Source: DAIOHQ01 sp036744635 (GTDB taxonomy: Bacteria; Planctomycetota; Phycisphaerae; Tepidisphaerales; Tepidisphaeraceae). From it: a DNA stretch of 6,247 nt. The position numbers and the translations under genes were made by a program. The DNA lies in the NCBI GenBank assembly GCA_036744635.1, contig DAIOHQ010000269.1, positions 1-6,247 of the forward strand, written 5' to 3'. Under the pieces are notes generated by a model. It worked only from the letters and a program-made list of their open reading frames with translations, was not told the origin of the DNA and made no database searches. This document shows, piece by piece, positions 1 through 5,930 of this stretch; within the stretch, counting starts at the first letter, position 1; each line of letters opens with the position of its first letter.

Positions 1-4
1 AAGA

Positions 5-32
5 CACAGGTCTGCGAGTACGCCGACCTGTG
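5..32. repeat. Palindromic repeat with AGTA loop, 3' of the PLD-family gene
   Basis: CACAGGTC (5-12) is the exact reverse complement of GACCTGTG (25-32). Inside, GCG (14-16) pairs with CGC (21-23) around the tetraloop AGTA, leaving one T/C mismatch (13/24). The hairpin lies 32 bases beyond the stop of the minus-strand PLD-family gene, so it would sit in its 3' untranslated region. Read on the minus strand it is followed by TCTT at the window edge, so it may help terminate that gene, although the T-run is poor. The core GCGAGTACGC recurs at 4298-4317, which is why I call it a repeat and not only a terminator. The left flank is cut by the window. Confidence 0.7.
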
Positions 33-64
33 GCACCCAAACTGACCCACTACCCCCGCCACAT

Positions 65-1336
65 CTACAACTCCGGGCTCAGCAGCGCCGACATCCCATC
101 CAGCCACTGCTGGCCGAATGGCCTGTGCTTCCACGCCTGGTAGCTGATCTGTTTGGAATGCTGGAGATCCTCTTCAAAAACCTCCGTCTGCCGCGCCGCG
201 AACTTCGCATCCAGCACGTTCAGGTTCGCCTCATCGTTCAGCTTGAACGATCGGGCGTCGAAGTTGGATGAGCCGATCGACACCCACAGGTCATCCACGA
301 TCATCACCTTGCAGTGGTACATGGCCGGCTGGTATTCGTAGATTTTCACCCCCGCCTCCAGCAAATCCCCCCAGCGCGCCCGCGAGGCCTGCCGCACCAG
401 CTTCTCGTCGATCTTCTTTCCCGGCACGATGATCTCCACCGCCACCCCGCGCTGTCCCGCTTCCTTCAGCGCCCGGATCGTCAGCGCATCGGGAACGAAA
501 TAAGACGCGCAGATGCGCAGATGATGCTTCGCCGCCGAAATGGCCAGCAGGTACATCAGCTCCATCGACTCGCTGCCTCCCTGGGATGAGCTTTGAAACA
601 CCTGCGCCACCAGCTCCCCATGCTTCTCCAGCGGCGGAAAATAGTCATCCCCGTGCAGCACCCACCCGTGCGTCTCGATCCAGTTGTCCATGAACGCCGC
701 CTGAAGCTGGCCCACCGCCGGGCCTTCCACCTTGAAATGGGTGTCGCGCCAGTGCTGCGAATCCTGCGCGTGTCCCAGCCACTCATCGGCGATGCCGACC
801 CCGCCGGTGAACCCCACCTTCCCATCCACCACCAGCAGCTTGCGGTGGGTGCGGTTGTTCAGCCTCTTGGCGCTGGACAGGTCATACCAGCGCAGGGGAT
901 GATACTTCTCGATCTCCACTCCCGCATCGCGCATCCGCTTGATGTAGCTGTGATCGATCTTGTCGGAGCCGACCGCGTCGAGGATGACGTGGACCTTTAC
1001 CCCCGCTGACGCCCGCTCGGTCAGCGCGTCGGCGAACTCCCTTCCCACCTCCCCGGACCAGTAGACGAAGGTTTCAAACGTGATCGTCTTCTGCGCCGAG
1101 TGAATGGCCTCCAACATGGCCGGAAAGATCTGATCGCCGTTGAGCAGCACCGCCACCGAATTTCCCTCAACCAGCGGCGGGCCGAGCAGCGTCCCCATCG
1201 TGCGGCGAAACTGCGGATCGTCCACCCCATATAGCGGCTGCAGGCTATACCGATACCGATTGTGCGGAAAACACCCGCTCCCCAGCGTCAGGATCAATCC
1301 AAGGCAGACCAGCCGACAAAGCAGGCGCAATCGCAT
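65..1336 (-). CDS. Phospholipase D / cardiolipin synthase family protein, probable lipoprotein
   Basis: This is a 423-residue protein with two HKD (PLD) catalytic motifs: H164-x-K166-x4-D171 (HRKLLVVD) followed by GFTGG, and H341-x-K343-x4-D348 (HCKVMIVD) followed by GSSNFDARSF. Two HKD motifs in one chain with these flanks are typical of bacterial cardiolipin synthases, which join phosphatidyl groups in the membrane. Other PLD-type phosphodiesterases cannot be excluded. It lacks the two N-terminal membrane helices of ClsA. Instead residues 1-21 form a basic-hydrophobic signal sequence ending LTLGSG before Cys22, a loose lipobox with Leu at -4 instead of -3. I chose the ATG at 1336 because GGAGGAGA lies 7-8 bases upstream and it starts directly at the signal sequence. 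An in-frame ATG at 1429 would add 31 residues that bury the signal. It is divergent from enolase. Family assignment is firm; the substrate is inferred. Confidence 0.9.
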   Translation of the reverse strand: MRLRLLCRLVCLGLILTLGSGCFPHNRYRYSLQPLYGVDDPQFRRTMGTLLGPPLVEGNSVAVLLNGDQIFPAMLEAIHSAQKTITFETFVYWSGEVGREFADALTERASAGVKVHVILDAVGSDKIDHSYIKRMRDAGVEIEKYHPLRWYDLSSAKRLNNRTHRKLLVVDGKVGFTGGVGIADEWLGHAQDSQHWRDTHFKVEGPAVGQLQAAFMDNWIETHGWVLHGDDYFPPLEKHGELVAQVFQSSSQGGSESMELMYLLAISAAKHHLRICASYFVPDALTIRALKEAGQRGVAVEIIVPGKKIDEKLVRQASRARWGDLLEAGVKIYEYQPAMYHCKVMIVDDLWVSIGSSNFDARSFKLNDEANLNVLDAKFAARQTEVFEEDLQHSKQISYQAWKHRPFGQQWLDGMSALLSPEL

Positions 1337-1343
1337 TTTCGCT

Positions 1344-1351
1344 TCTCCTCC
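1344..1351 (-). promoter_or_regulatory. Shine-Dalgarno of the PLD-family gene
   Basis: The minus strand reads GGAGGAGA here, 7 bases before the ATG at 1336. It decides the start: the longer in-frame start at 1429 would leave this site inside the coding region and put the signal peptide 31 residues in. Confidence 0.75.
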
Positions 1352-1365
1352 GGCGAGCGAACCCA

Positions 1366-1395
1366 AGTATACCCGCCGCCAATTGCACTGGGGAA
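1366..1395 (-). promoter_or_regulatory. Candidate promoter of the PLD-family gene
   Basis: On the minus strand TATACT (1366-1371, five of six bases of the -10 consensus) is preceded 18 bases upstream by TTCCCC (1390-1395, a weak -35). Transcription would begin near 1359, leaving a short leader of about 23 bases that contains the ribosome-binding site. The -10 is good and the -35 is poor, so this is a candidate only. Confidence 0.45.
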
Positions 1396-1412
1396 TGCGC
1401 AATCGTCCTCCC

Positions 1413-1440
1413 TTTACACCCATCCCCAAGCGAATAGACT
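1413..1440 (+). promoter_or_regulatory. Candidate promoter of enolase
   Basis: TTTACA (1413-1418, five of six of the -35 consensus) is followed after 16 bases by TAGACT (1435-1440, four of six of the -10 consensus). Start of transcription would be near 1447, giving a leader of about 48 bases that is almost entirely the GACTTCT repeat tract. It lies back to back with the candidate promoter of the divergent gene. Confidence 0.4.
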
Positions 1441-1447
1441 TCCGTCT

Positions 1448-1483
1448 GATTCTGACTTCTGACTTCTACTCCTAACTTCTACC
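1448..1483 (+). repeat. Degenerate heptamer-like tract (GACTTCT) in the enolase leader
   Basis: Successive units read GATTCT, GACTTCT, GACTTCT, ACTCCT, AACTTCT, ACC. The spacing is 6-7 bases and the units differ by one or two bases. The tract ends directly before the AAGGA ribosome-binding site of enolase. Heptamer tandem repeats of this general kind are known between genes in some bacteria, notably filamentous cyanobacteria. No function is visible. Confidence 0.6.
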
Positions 1484-1494
1484 AAGGACCCCCC

Positions 1495-2784
1495 ATGAGC
1501 CTCACCATTCAGTTCATTCAAGGCCGCCAGATTCTCGATTCCCGCGGCAATCCCACCGTCGAAGTGGACGTCGTCCTCGAAGATGGCACCCTCGGCCGGG
1601 CCGCCGTTCCCTCCGGCGCCAGCACCGGCGAGCACGAGGCCGTCGAGCTCCGCGACAACGACAAAAAACTCTACCTCGGCAAAGGCGTCTCCAAGGCCGT
1701 CGAAAACATCAACACCAAGATCGCCCCCGAGCTGATCGGCCTCGACCCGCGCGACCAGGTCTCCATCGACCAGCTCATGATCGAGCTCGATGGCACTCCC
1801 AACAAAGGCAAGCTCGGCGCCAATGCCATCCTCGGCGTCTCGATGGCCGTCGCCAAGGCCGCGGCCGAAGCCTCCGGCCTGCCGCTCTACCGCTATCTCG
1901 GCGGCACCAGCGCCCTGACGCTTCCCGTGCCGATGATGAACATCCTCAACGGCGGCAAGCACGCCGACAACAACGTAGACTTCCAGGAATTCATGATCCA
2001 GCCCTGGGGCTTCGACAACTTCTCCGATGCCCTCCGCGCCGGCGTCGAGATCTATCACGCCCTCAAGAAAGTCCTGCACAAAAACAAGATGAGCACCGCC
2101 GTCGGCGATGAAGGCGGCTTCGCACCCGACCTTAAGGACAATGAGGACGCCCTGAAGGTGATCGGCGAGGCCGTCGAAGCGGCCGGCTACAAGTTCGGCA
2201 AGCAGGTCTTCGTCGCCCTCGACCCCGCCGCATCCGAGCTGTGGGACAACGAGAAAAAGGGCTACAAGTTCTTCAAGAGCAAGCCTGACAAGATTCTGAA
2301 AAGCGAGGAGATGGTCGACTACTGGACCAAATGGGCCGAAAAATATCCCATCCGCTCGCTGGAAGATGGCCTGGCCGAGAACGACTGGGATGGCTGGAAG
2401 CTACTCACCGAGCGCCTCGGCGACAAGATTCAGCTCGTCGGTGATGACCTGTTCGTCACCAACGTGAAGTTCCTGGGAAAGGGCATCAAGAGCAAAACCG
2501 CCAACTCGATCCTGGTGAAGGTGAACCAGATCGGCACGCTCAGTGAAACCTTTGCCGCAGTCAACATGGCCATGCGCAACGGCTACAGTGCCGTCCTCTC
2601 CCACCGCTCCGGCGAGACCGAGGATTCCACCATCGCCGACATCGCCGTGGCCACCAACTGCGGCCAGATCAAAACCGGCGCCCCCGCCCGCAGCGACCGC
2701 GTCGCCAAGTACAACCAGCTCCTGAGAATAGAAGAGCAGCTCGGCGACCGCGCCGAATTCGGCGGCAAGCTGTGGAATAAGTAA
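1495..2784 (+). CDS. eno: Enolase (phosphopyruvate hydratase)
   Basis: Enolase interconverts 2-phosphoglycerate and phosphoenolpyruvate in glycolysis and gluconeogenesis, in the cytoplasm, with Mg2+. The 429 residues match the usual bacterial length. Visible landmarks, in order: the mobile loop SGASTGEHE (40-48); NGGKHADNN (152-160) with H156; E165 in DFQEF; the catalytic-base partner E206 in GDEGGFAPD; metal ligands D243 (ALDPA), E290 (SLEDGLAENDW) and D317 (VGDDLFVTN); catalytic K342 in LVKVNQIGTLSE; the family signature SHRSGETED (369-377); and K393 in IKTGAPARSDR. Nothing essential is missing. The start is supported by AAGGA (1484-1488) six bases before the ATG and by the canonical N-terminus I-x-GRQILDSRGNPT. 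It is probably monocistronic: it diverges from the PLD gene, and a large palindrome begins 7 bases after its stop. Confidence 0.98.
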   Translation: MSLTIQFIQGRQILDSRGNPTVEVDVVLEDGTLGRAAVPSGASTGEHEAVELRDNDKKLYLGKGVSKAVENINTKIAPELIGLDPRDQVSIDQLMIELDGTPNKGKLGANAILGVSMAVAKAAAEASGLPLYRYLGGTSALTLPVPMMNILNGGKHADNNVDFQEFMIQPWGFDNFSDALRAGVEIYHALKKVLHKNKMSTAVGDEGGFAPDLKDNEDALKVIGEAVEAAGYKFGKQVFVALDPAASELWDNEKKGYKFFKSKPDKILKSEEMVDYWTKWAEKYPIRSLEDGLAENDWDGWKLLTERLGDKIQLVGDDLFVTNVKFLGKGIKSKTANSILVKVNQIGTLSETFAAVNMAMRNGYSAVLSHRSGETEDSTIADIAVATNCGQIKTGAPARSDRVAKYNQLLRIEEQLGDRAEFGGKLWNK

Positions 2785-2791
2785 CCATCGT

Positions 2792-2863
2792 CGTAGGGGC
2801 GGGGTCTCCCCGCCCACTGCGATTGTCGCAATCCCACGAGGGCGGGGAGACCCCGCCCCTACG
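2792..2863. repeat. Large palindromic element after enolase, possible terminator
   Basis: A perfect 24-base inverted repeat (2792-2815 against 2840-2863) encloses a 24-base spacer that holds its own small hairpin, GATTG-TCG-CAATC (2821-2833). Each arm is also self-complementary: GGGCGGGG-TCT-CCCCGCCC (2797-2815) and GGGCGGGG-AGA-CCCCGCCC (2840-2858). The DNA can therefore form one long stem or two short ones. It starts 7 bases after the enolase stop. It may stop transcription or protect the mRNA end, but no T-run follows, so a classical intrinsic terminator is not shown. Confidence 0.8.
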
Positions 2864-2895
2864 GGAGAGGCGCGGTCGCGCGATCGATGGGCGCC

Positions 2896-2923
2896 GACTG
2901 CCCACCGCCAACTGCCGACTATT
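2896..2923 (+). repeat. Degenerate heptamer tract (RACTGCC)
   Basis: Four contiguous 7-base units read GACTGCC, CACCGCC, AACTGCC, GACTATT. A related single unit, GACTGCC followed by AACCCAA, occurs at 4219-4232 after the next gene. Both lie in spacers that also carry a large palindrome. The rest of the 2864-3015 spacer shows no convincing promoter. Confidence 0.5.
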
Positions 2924-3015
2924 CTCCCACGTCCGATAAAAGTTGAACCTTCATCTGCGTTTACGCCGAAAACAGAACAAGCGGCAGGAGGCCGGCGGAA
3001 GGTGCAGGTGAAGCC

Positions 3016-4203
3016 ATGGATGGCGAAAATCAAAACGACGCCGACATTCCCACCCCGTGGGACACCATCGTGGACGATGACCCGATCCGGGTTCAGCCCG
3101 ACCTCGACGCCTTCGCGCGCCTGCAGGAGGAGATCCTCATGGACGATTCCGCCCACGAGGAGCCGTTTCTGCCGGCCGAGACGATAATCGATCCGCCGCC
3201 GATGCCGCCGTCCGCCCAGTGCGCGGAAGATGCGATCGTTGCCGATGCCGCAGCCATCGTCGCACCTGCGCCCGTCGAGCAACCAATCGCTGAAAACGCC
3301 ACCGAAGTGGAACTGGCCCAGTCGCAGCCGTCCGATATTTCCGCTCCCGAAAATATTCCCTCGCTGCTCACCTTCGACCCCACCCATTTGCTGCCGCCGG
3401 CCGAGCTGATGGCGGCCATCGCGGTCGAACCTGCCGATGAATCCGAAATTCGCGCCAGTGCCAAAATCGGCGAAGACCTGCCGCTGCTCAGCGAGCCATC
3501 GCAATCCAAGCCGCTGGTGCCGGCCGCGGAGTTGAATGAGATGGCCGTCGATCACGAATCCGAAGAACGCAGCGCCGCCGCGAAGATCGACGCGGGCGAG
3601 GTGGAGGCGGATTTCGATTCCGATCCTGCCGAAGCCGGCGCCGTCCCAGCGGTCATCTTGGAATATGCCGCCTTGGAACATGTCGCCGACGACTTCGACG
3701 AGCCGATCGACCCCGAGCCTCTGCCCGCCCGCACGGCCCGCAGCGGCGCGTGGACCATTCCGCTGCTGTGCGCCGGCCTGGCGCTGATCGCGGCCTGCAT
3801 GATCATTCCGCAGACCGAGGCCAACCGCCAGATCGTCTACGAGCGCGAAAAGCTCAGGGCGGATCTCGAACACTTGCAGAAGCAGGTGAGCGTCAACGCC
3901 GAGTTCCTGAAGAAGGTCGAGGATGACTCGACCATCGCCGAGCGCCTCGCCCAGCGGCAGATGAAGTTCATCCGCCAGGGCACCAGCATTCTCGAGCTGA
4001 CCGATGAGCAGGCCGACAAGGATCTGTCGCCGTTCATCCTCACCAACGTTCCTCCGCCCGAGCCGCTGGGGGCCTATCGCCCGCACGGAGGTCATTTCGC
4101 CGCCCTCTGCTCCCAGCCGCGCTCGCAACTCTACATCATCGGCGCCGGCCTGATGCTGCTGGCCATCGGCCTGGTCCTCGGCGAGGCGCCGGAGGCGACG
4201 TAG
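3016..4203 (+). CDS. Hypothetical two-TM protein with long acidic N-terminal tail and coiled coil
   Basis: I do not recognise this 395-residue protein. Residues 1-245 are rich in Asp, Glu, Pro and Ala with few basic residues and look disordered. A membrane segment follows at about 246-264 (WTIPLLCAGLALIAACMIIP). Residues 269-316 are highly charged and heptad-like, so probably coiled coil (REKLRADLEHLQKQV). Residues 325-368 are a short Pro/Gly-containing linker. A second membrane segment lies at about 371-388 (QLYIIGAGLMLLAIGLVLG). Arg239 and Arg242 before the first segment suggest the tail is cytoplasmic, the coiled coil extracytoplasmic and the short C-terminus cytoplasmic. TM-then-coil resembles the layout of FtsB/DivIC-type septum proteins, but the second TM and the tail do not fit, so I assign no function. 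ATG 3016 is the only usual start after the in-frame stop at 2944, and AGGTGA lies just upstream. tsaB follows after a 211-base spacer. Confidence 0.85.
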   Translation: MDGENQNDADIPTPWDTIVDDDPIRVQPDLDAFARLQEEILMDDSAHEEPFLPAETIIDPPPMPPSAQCAEDAIVADAAAIVAPAPVEQPIAENATEVELAQSQPSDISAPENIPSLLTFDPTHLLPPAELMAAIAVEPADESEIRASAKIGEDLPLLSEPSQSKPLVPAAELNEMAVDHESEERSAAAKIDAGEVEADFDSDPAEAGAVPAVILEYAALEHVADDFDEPIDPEPLPARTARSGAWTIPLLCAGLALIAACMIIPQTEANRQIVYEREKLRADLEHLQKQVSVNAEFLKKVEDDSTIAERLAQRQMKFIRQGTSILELTDEQADKDLSPFILTNVPPPEPLGAYRPHGGHFAALCSQPRSQLYIIGAGLMLLAIGLVLGEAPEAT

Positions 4204-4254
4204 CCCGACCTGAGAACCGACTGCCAACCCAACGAAGTCACCTCGCACCAATGA

Positions 4255-4326
4255 TCTTGTAAAGTGGGCGTACTCGCCCACCGTGAGGCGCCCGAAGCGG
4301 TGGGCGAGTACGCCCACCCTACAAGA
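4255..4326. repeat. Inverted pair of AGTA/TACT-loop palindromes
   Basis: The 29-base arms 4255-4283 and 4298-4326 pair at 27 of 29 positions around a 14-base spacer. The two mismatches are AA (4262-4263) opposite CC (4318-4319). Each arm is itself a hairpin: GTGGGCG-TACT-CGCCCAC and its reverse complement with an AGTA loop. It lies 51 bases after the stop of the 395-residue gene and may end or stabilise that transcript. The core matches the palindrome at the window start. Confidence 0.8.
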
Positions 4327-4333
4327 ATCCGCG

Positions 4334-4362
4334 CAGATTCTTCGGCGTACCTCAGAATGACA
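4334..4362 (-). repeat. Single arm of the TGTCATTCTGAG repeat family
   Basis: Read on the minus strand this is TGTCATTCTGAG followed by GTACGCCGAAGAATCTG. It differs at one position from the arm at 5155-5184 and at three from the arm at 5203-5232. It follows the preceding palindrome pair after only 7 bases, and GATTCTT at 4336-4342 can pair with AAGAATC at 4323-4329, so the two families abut here. No second inverted arm is present. Confidence 0.7.
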
Positions 4363-4401
4363 ACCACTCCAACACATGGCGCAGAATCGCGCGCCGTCGT
4401 T

Positions 4402-4407
4402 TACTAT
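4402..4407 (+). promoter_or_regulatory. Candidate -10 element for a leaderless tsaB transcript
   Basis: TACTAT matches five of six bases of the -10 consensus and ends exactly 7 bases before the ATG at 4415, so transcription could begin at the start codon itself. No Shine-Dalgarno is present before either possible tsaB start. I see no convincing -35 at the expected distance. Confidence 0.4.
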
Positions 4408-4414
4408 CCCGTCC

Positions 4415-5116
4415 ATGCCTCGCGCACTTGCCATTGAGACCTCCGGCCAGATCGGGTCGATCGCATTGGCCGACGGCGGGCGGGTCATCGCGGCGGAGAC
4501 CTTTCCGCACGGCCTGCGGCACGCGGCGGAGATCATCCCGCTTATCGAACGCCAACTGCGCGCCCACGGTCTCACGGTTGCGGATCTTGAACACCTGTAC
4601 GTCTCGGCCGGGCCGGGGTCGTTCACCGGCCTGCGGATCGGCATCACCGTCGCCAAGACGCTCGCTTTCGCCACCGGAATCAAGATCGTCGCGGTGCCGA
4701 CGGTGCGTGTGCTCGCTTTGAACGCGCCGGCCGAGGCGCGGCACCTGATCATCGTGCTCGACGCCAAGCGCGAGCAGATCTTCACCGCCCGTTTTGAGCG
4801 CGCCGACGGCGACTGGATCGAGCGCGAGCCGGCCCATCTGGACAGTCTGGCCGCAATGATCGGTCGCTCCCCGCGGCCGGTGCATCTGCTGGGGGAGGGG
4901 ATCAAGTTCCACGAGAAGTTCATTCCCCAAAGCGGCGACGTGATCGTCACCGCGCCCGGGCTGTGGCAGGCGCGGGCGGAGGCGGTCGTCGCCCTGGGGA
5001 CGATCCTGGCGGCCGAAGAAAAATTTGCCGACCCCTTCACCCTTACCCCCCTGTACATTCGCCGTCCCGAGGCGGAAGAAAAATTTGAGCAGCACCGATC
5101 TTCCCAATCCCCGTGA
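4415..5116 (+). CDS. tsaB: tRNA threonylcarbamoyladenosine biosynthesis protein TsaB
   Basis: TsaB is the non-catalytic partner that binds TsaD in the complex which, with TsaE, transfers threonylcarbamoyl to A37 of ANN-decoding tRNAs in the cytoplasm (t6A). The protein is 233 residues from this start, close to the roughly 230 of E. coli TsaB. Family marks are the N-terminal LAIETSG of the ASKHA fold, the highly conserved SAGPGSFTGLRIGITVAKTLA (GPGSFTGLR at 66-74), LDAKREQIF (115-123) and the C-terminal PLYIRRP. It lacks the metal-binding HxxxH-type features of TsaD, as expected. An in-frame ATG at 4376 would add 13 residues; I prefer 4415 because it places LAIETS at the usual distance and has a -10-like hexamer 7 bases upstream. 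Neither start has a Shine-Dalgarno. tsaD and tsaE are not in view. The gene stands alone on its strand and converges on the minus-strand operon. Confidence 0.93.
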   Translation: MPRALAIETSGQIGSIALADGGRVIAAETFPHGLRHAAEIIPLIERQLRAHGLTVADLEHLYVSAGPGSFTGLRIGITVAKTLAFATGIKIVAVPTVRVLALNAPAEARHLIIVLDAKREQIFTARFERADGDWIEREPAHLDSLAAMIGRSPRPVHLLGEGIKFHEKFIPQSGDVIVTAPGLWQARAEAVVALGTILAAEEKFADPFTLTPLYIRRPEAEEKFEQHRSSQSP

Positions 5117-5154
5117 ATGATCTTTTTCCTTGGCTGCGATCCAACCAGCCGCGT

Positions 5155-5232
5155 TGTCATTCTGAGGTACTCCGAAGAATCTGGATGGAACGGCGGTCGA
5201 GGCCAGATCCTTCGGGGTACCTCAGGATGACA
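5155..5232. repeat. Inverted TGTCATTCTGAG repeat between convergent genes
   Basis: Arms 5155-5184 and 5203-5232 (30 bases each, 18-base spacer) are complementary at 27 positions. The three exceptions are all T opposite G on the plus strand, so a plus-strand RNA would pair along the full 30 positions using G-U wobbles. Each arm can also fold weakly (TTCT-GAG-GTA-CTC-CGA-AGAA). It fills most of the 130-base gap between the tsaB stop (38 bases away) and the convergent minus-strand stop (14 bases away), so it could separate the two transcripts. No strong T-run flanks it. Confidence 0.8.
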
Positions 5233-5246
5233 GTAGCGCATCCCAG

Positions 5247-5930
5247 CTACAACTTCGGGCGCGGCGGAGTTTTTACTGCTTCCGGCTCTGGCGCGGGGCC
5301 GACCACCTGGTCCTGGATGCGCTCGAAAATGGCGTCGATGGCTTTGCGCTGATAGACGAAATCGTCGAGCGTAATCTTGCGGCGGCCGGTGGAATTGGGC
5401 AGCTCGTATTCGAGCACCGCGATGCCTTTGCGGTCCCAGCGCGACTTGTCGATCTGGCGGATCTGCTCGAGCTCGACGGGCGGGTGGCCGGGAACGCTGA
5501 GGGTTTGGCCGGACAGGCGATATTCGCCGCGCGACTTGTAGAGGGTCACGATCAGGTAGGCGATGCCCGCGACGGGAAGGATGCTGGCGAGGAATTTCTG
5601 AAACCAGATGTCGGTGCCGGTCTTGGGGGTGCCGAGTTCATCTTCGCGCTTCTGCAGTTCGGAGGCCTGCTTGAGCAGGTCCTCGGATGGCGTCTTCCTG
5701 GCGTCGCGCAGGGCCTGCACCTGTTTGTCGACGATGGCGCGCTCGCGTTTGACCTCGTCGATTTTTGAGTTGCGGGTTGGCCAGCCTTTCCAGCCGTCGT
5801 AGCCGAACCAAGCGGCCATGCCGACCATCACCAGCACGATGACGAAGCGCTTTATGCGATAGTCGCGGTCGTAGCGGGCAACGATGTCGGCGGCCGCGCC
5901 CGGGACGGAGGTTGTGTTGGTCTGGGTCAT
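5247..5930 (-). CDS. Two-TM membrane protein with coiled coil and PH-like C-terminal domain
   Basis: I have no named gene for this 227-residue protein. A first membrane segment lies at about 28-46 (RFVIVLVMVGMAAWFGYDGW), a charged helical, probably coiled-coil stretch at 54-100, and a second membrane segment at about 111-130 (FLASILPVAGIAYLIVTLY). The cytoplasmic C-terminal half (about 135-208) has alternating strand-like stretches ending in a helix, with YRLSGQTLSVPG, IRQIDKSRW and ITLDDFVYQ. This pattern resembles bacterial PH-like domains; that is my inference from the pattern. The end is Pro-rich (PAPEPEAVKTPPRPKL). The frame stays open to 6215, but ATG 5930 is chosen because GGAGGAA lies 8 bases upstream and the extra 95 residues are basic, low-complexity and overlap the upstream gene in another frame. 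Its ATG overlaps the stop of that gene (ATGA), implying translational coupling. Confidence 0.87.
   Translation of the reverse strand: MTQTNTTSVPGAAADIVARYDRDYRIKRFVIVLVMVGMAAWFGYDGWKGWPTRNSKIDEVKRERAIVDKQVQALRDARKTPSEDLLKQASELQKREDELGTPKTGTDIWFQKFLASILPVAGIAYLIVTLYKSRGEYRLSGQTLSVPGHPPVELEQIRQIDKSRWDRKGIAVLEYELPNSTGRRKITLDDFVYQRKAIDAIFERIQDQVVGPAPEPEAVKTPPRPKL

Noticed and set aside
593..1009. Open reading frame of 138 codons on the plus strand
   Set aside because: It lies opposite the catalytic core of the PLD-family gene, whose HKD motifs establish the coding strand; no independent features.
1337..1429. 31-residue N-terminal extension of the PLD-family protein
   Set aside because: It would place the signal sequence internally and ignore the GGAGGAGA site and the candidate -10 that both fit the ATG at 1336.
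1414..2079. Open reading frame of 221 codons on the minus strand
   Set aside because: It is antisense to the highly conserved enolase start and is Gly/Val/Asp-rich without motifs; a shadow of the enolase codon pattern.
2943..2965. TTGAAC followed by TTTACG as a promoter for the 395-residue gene
   Set aside because: The spacing between the two elements is only 11 bases and the -10 is poor, so I do not call a promoter there.
2401..5241. Open reading frame of 946 codons on the minus strand
   Set aside because: It lies antisense to enolase, the 395-residue gene and tsaB and crosses two repeat-filled spacers. Those three genes have clear protein features on the plus strand. Its product is Arg/Gly-rich with no domain I recognise, and its N-terminus is translated from the repeat at 5155-5232. 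GC-rich codon use in the sense genes explains the lack of stops.
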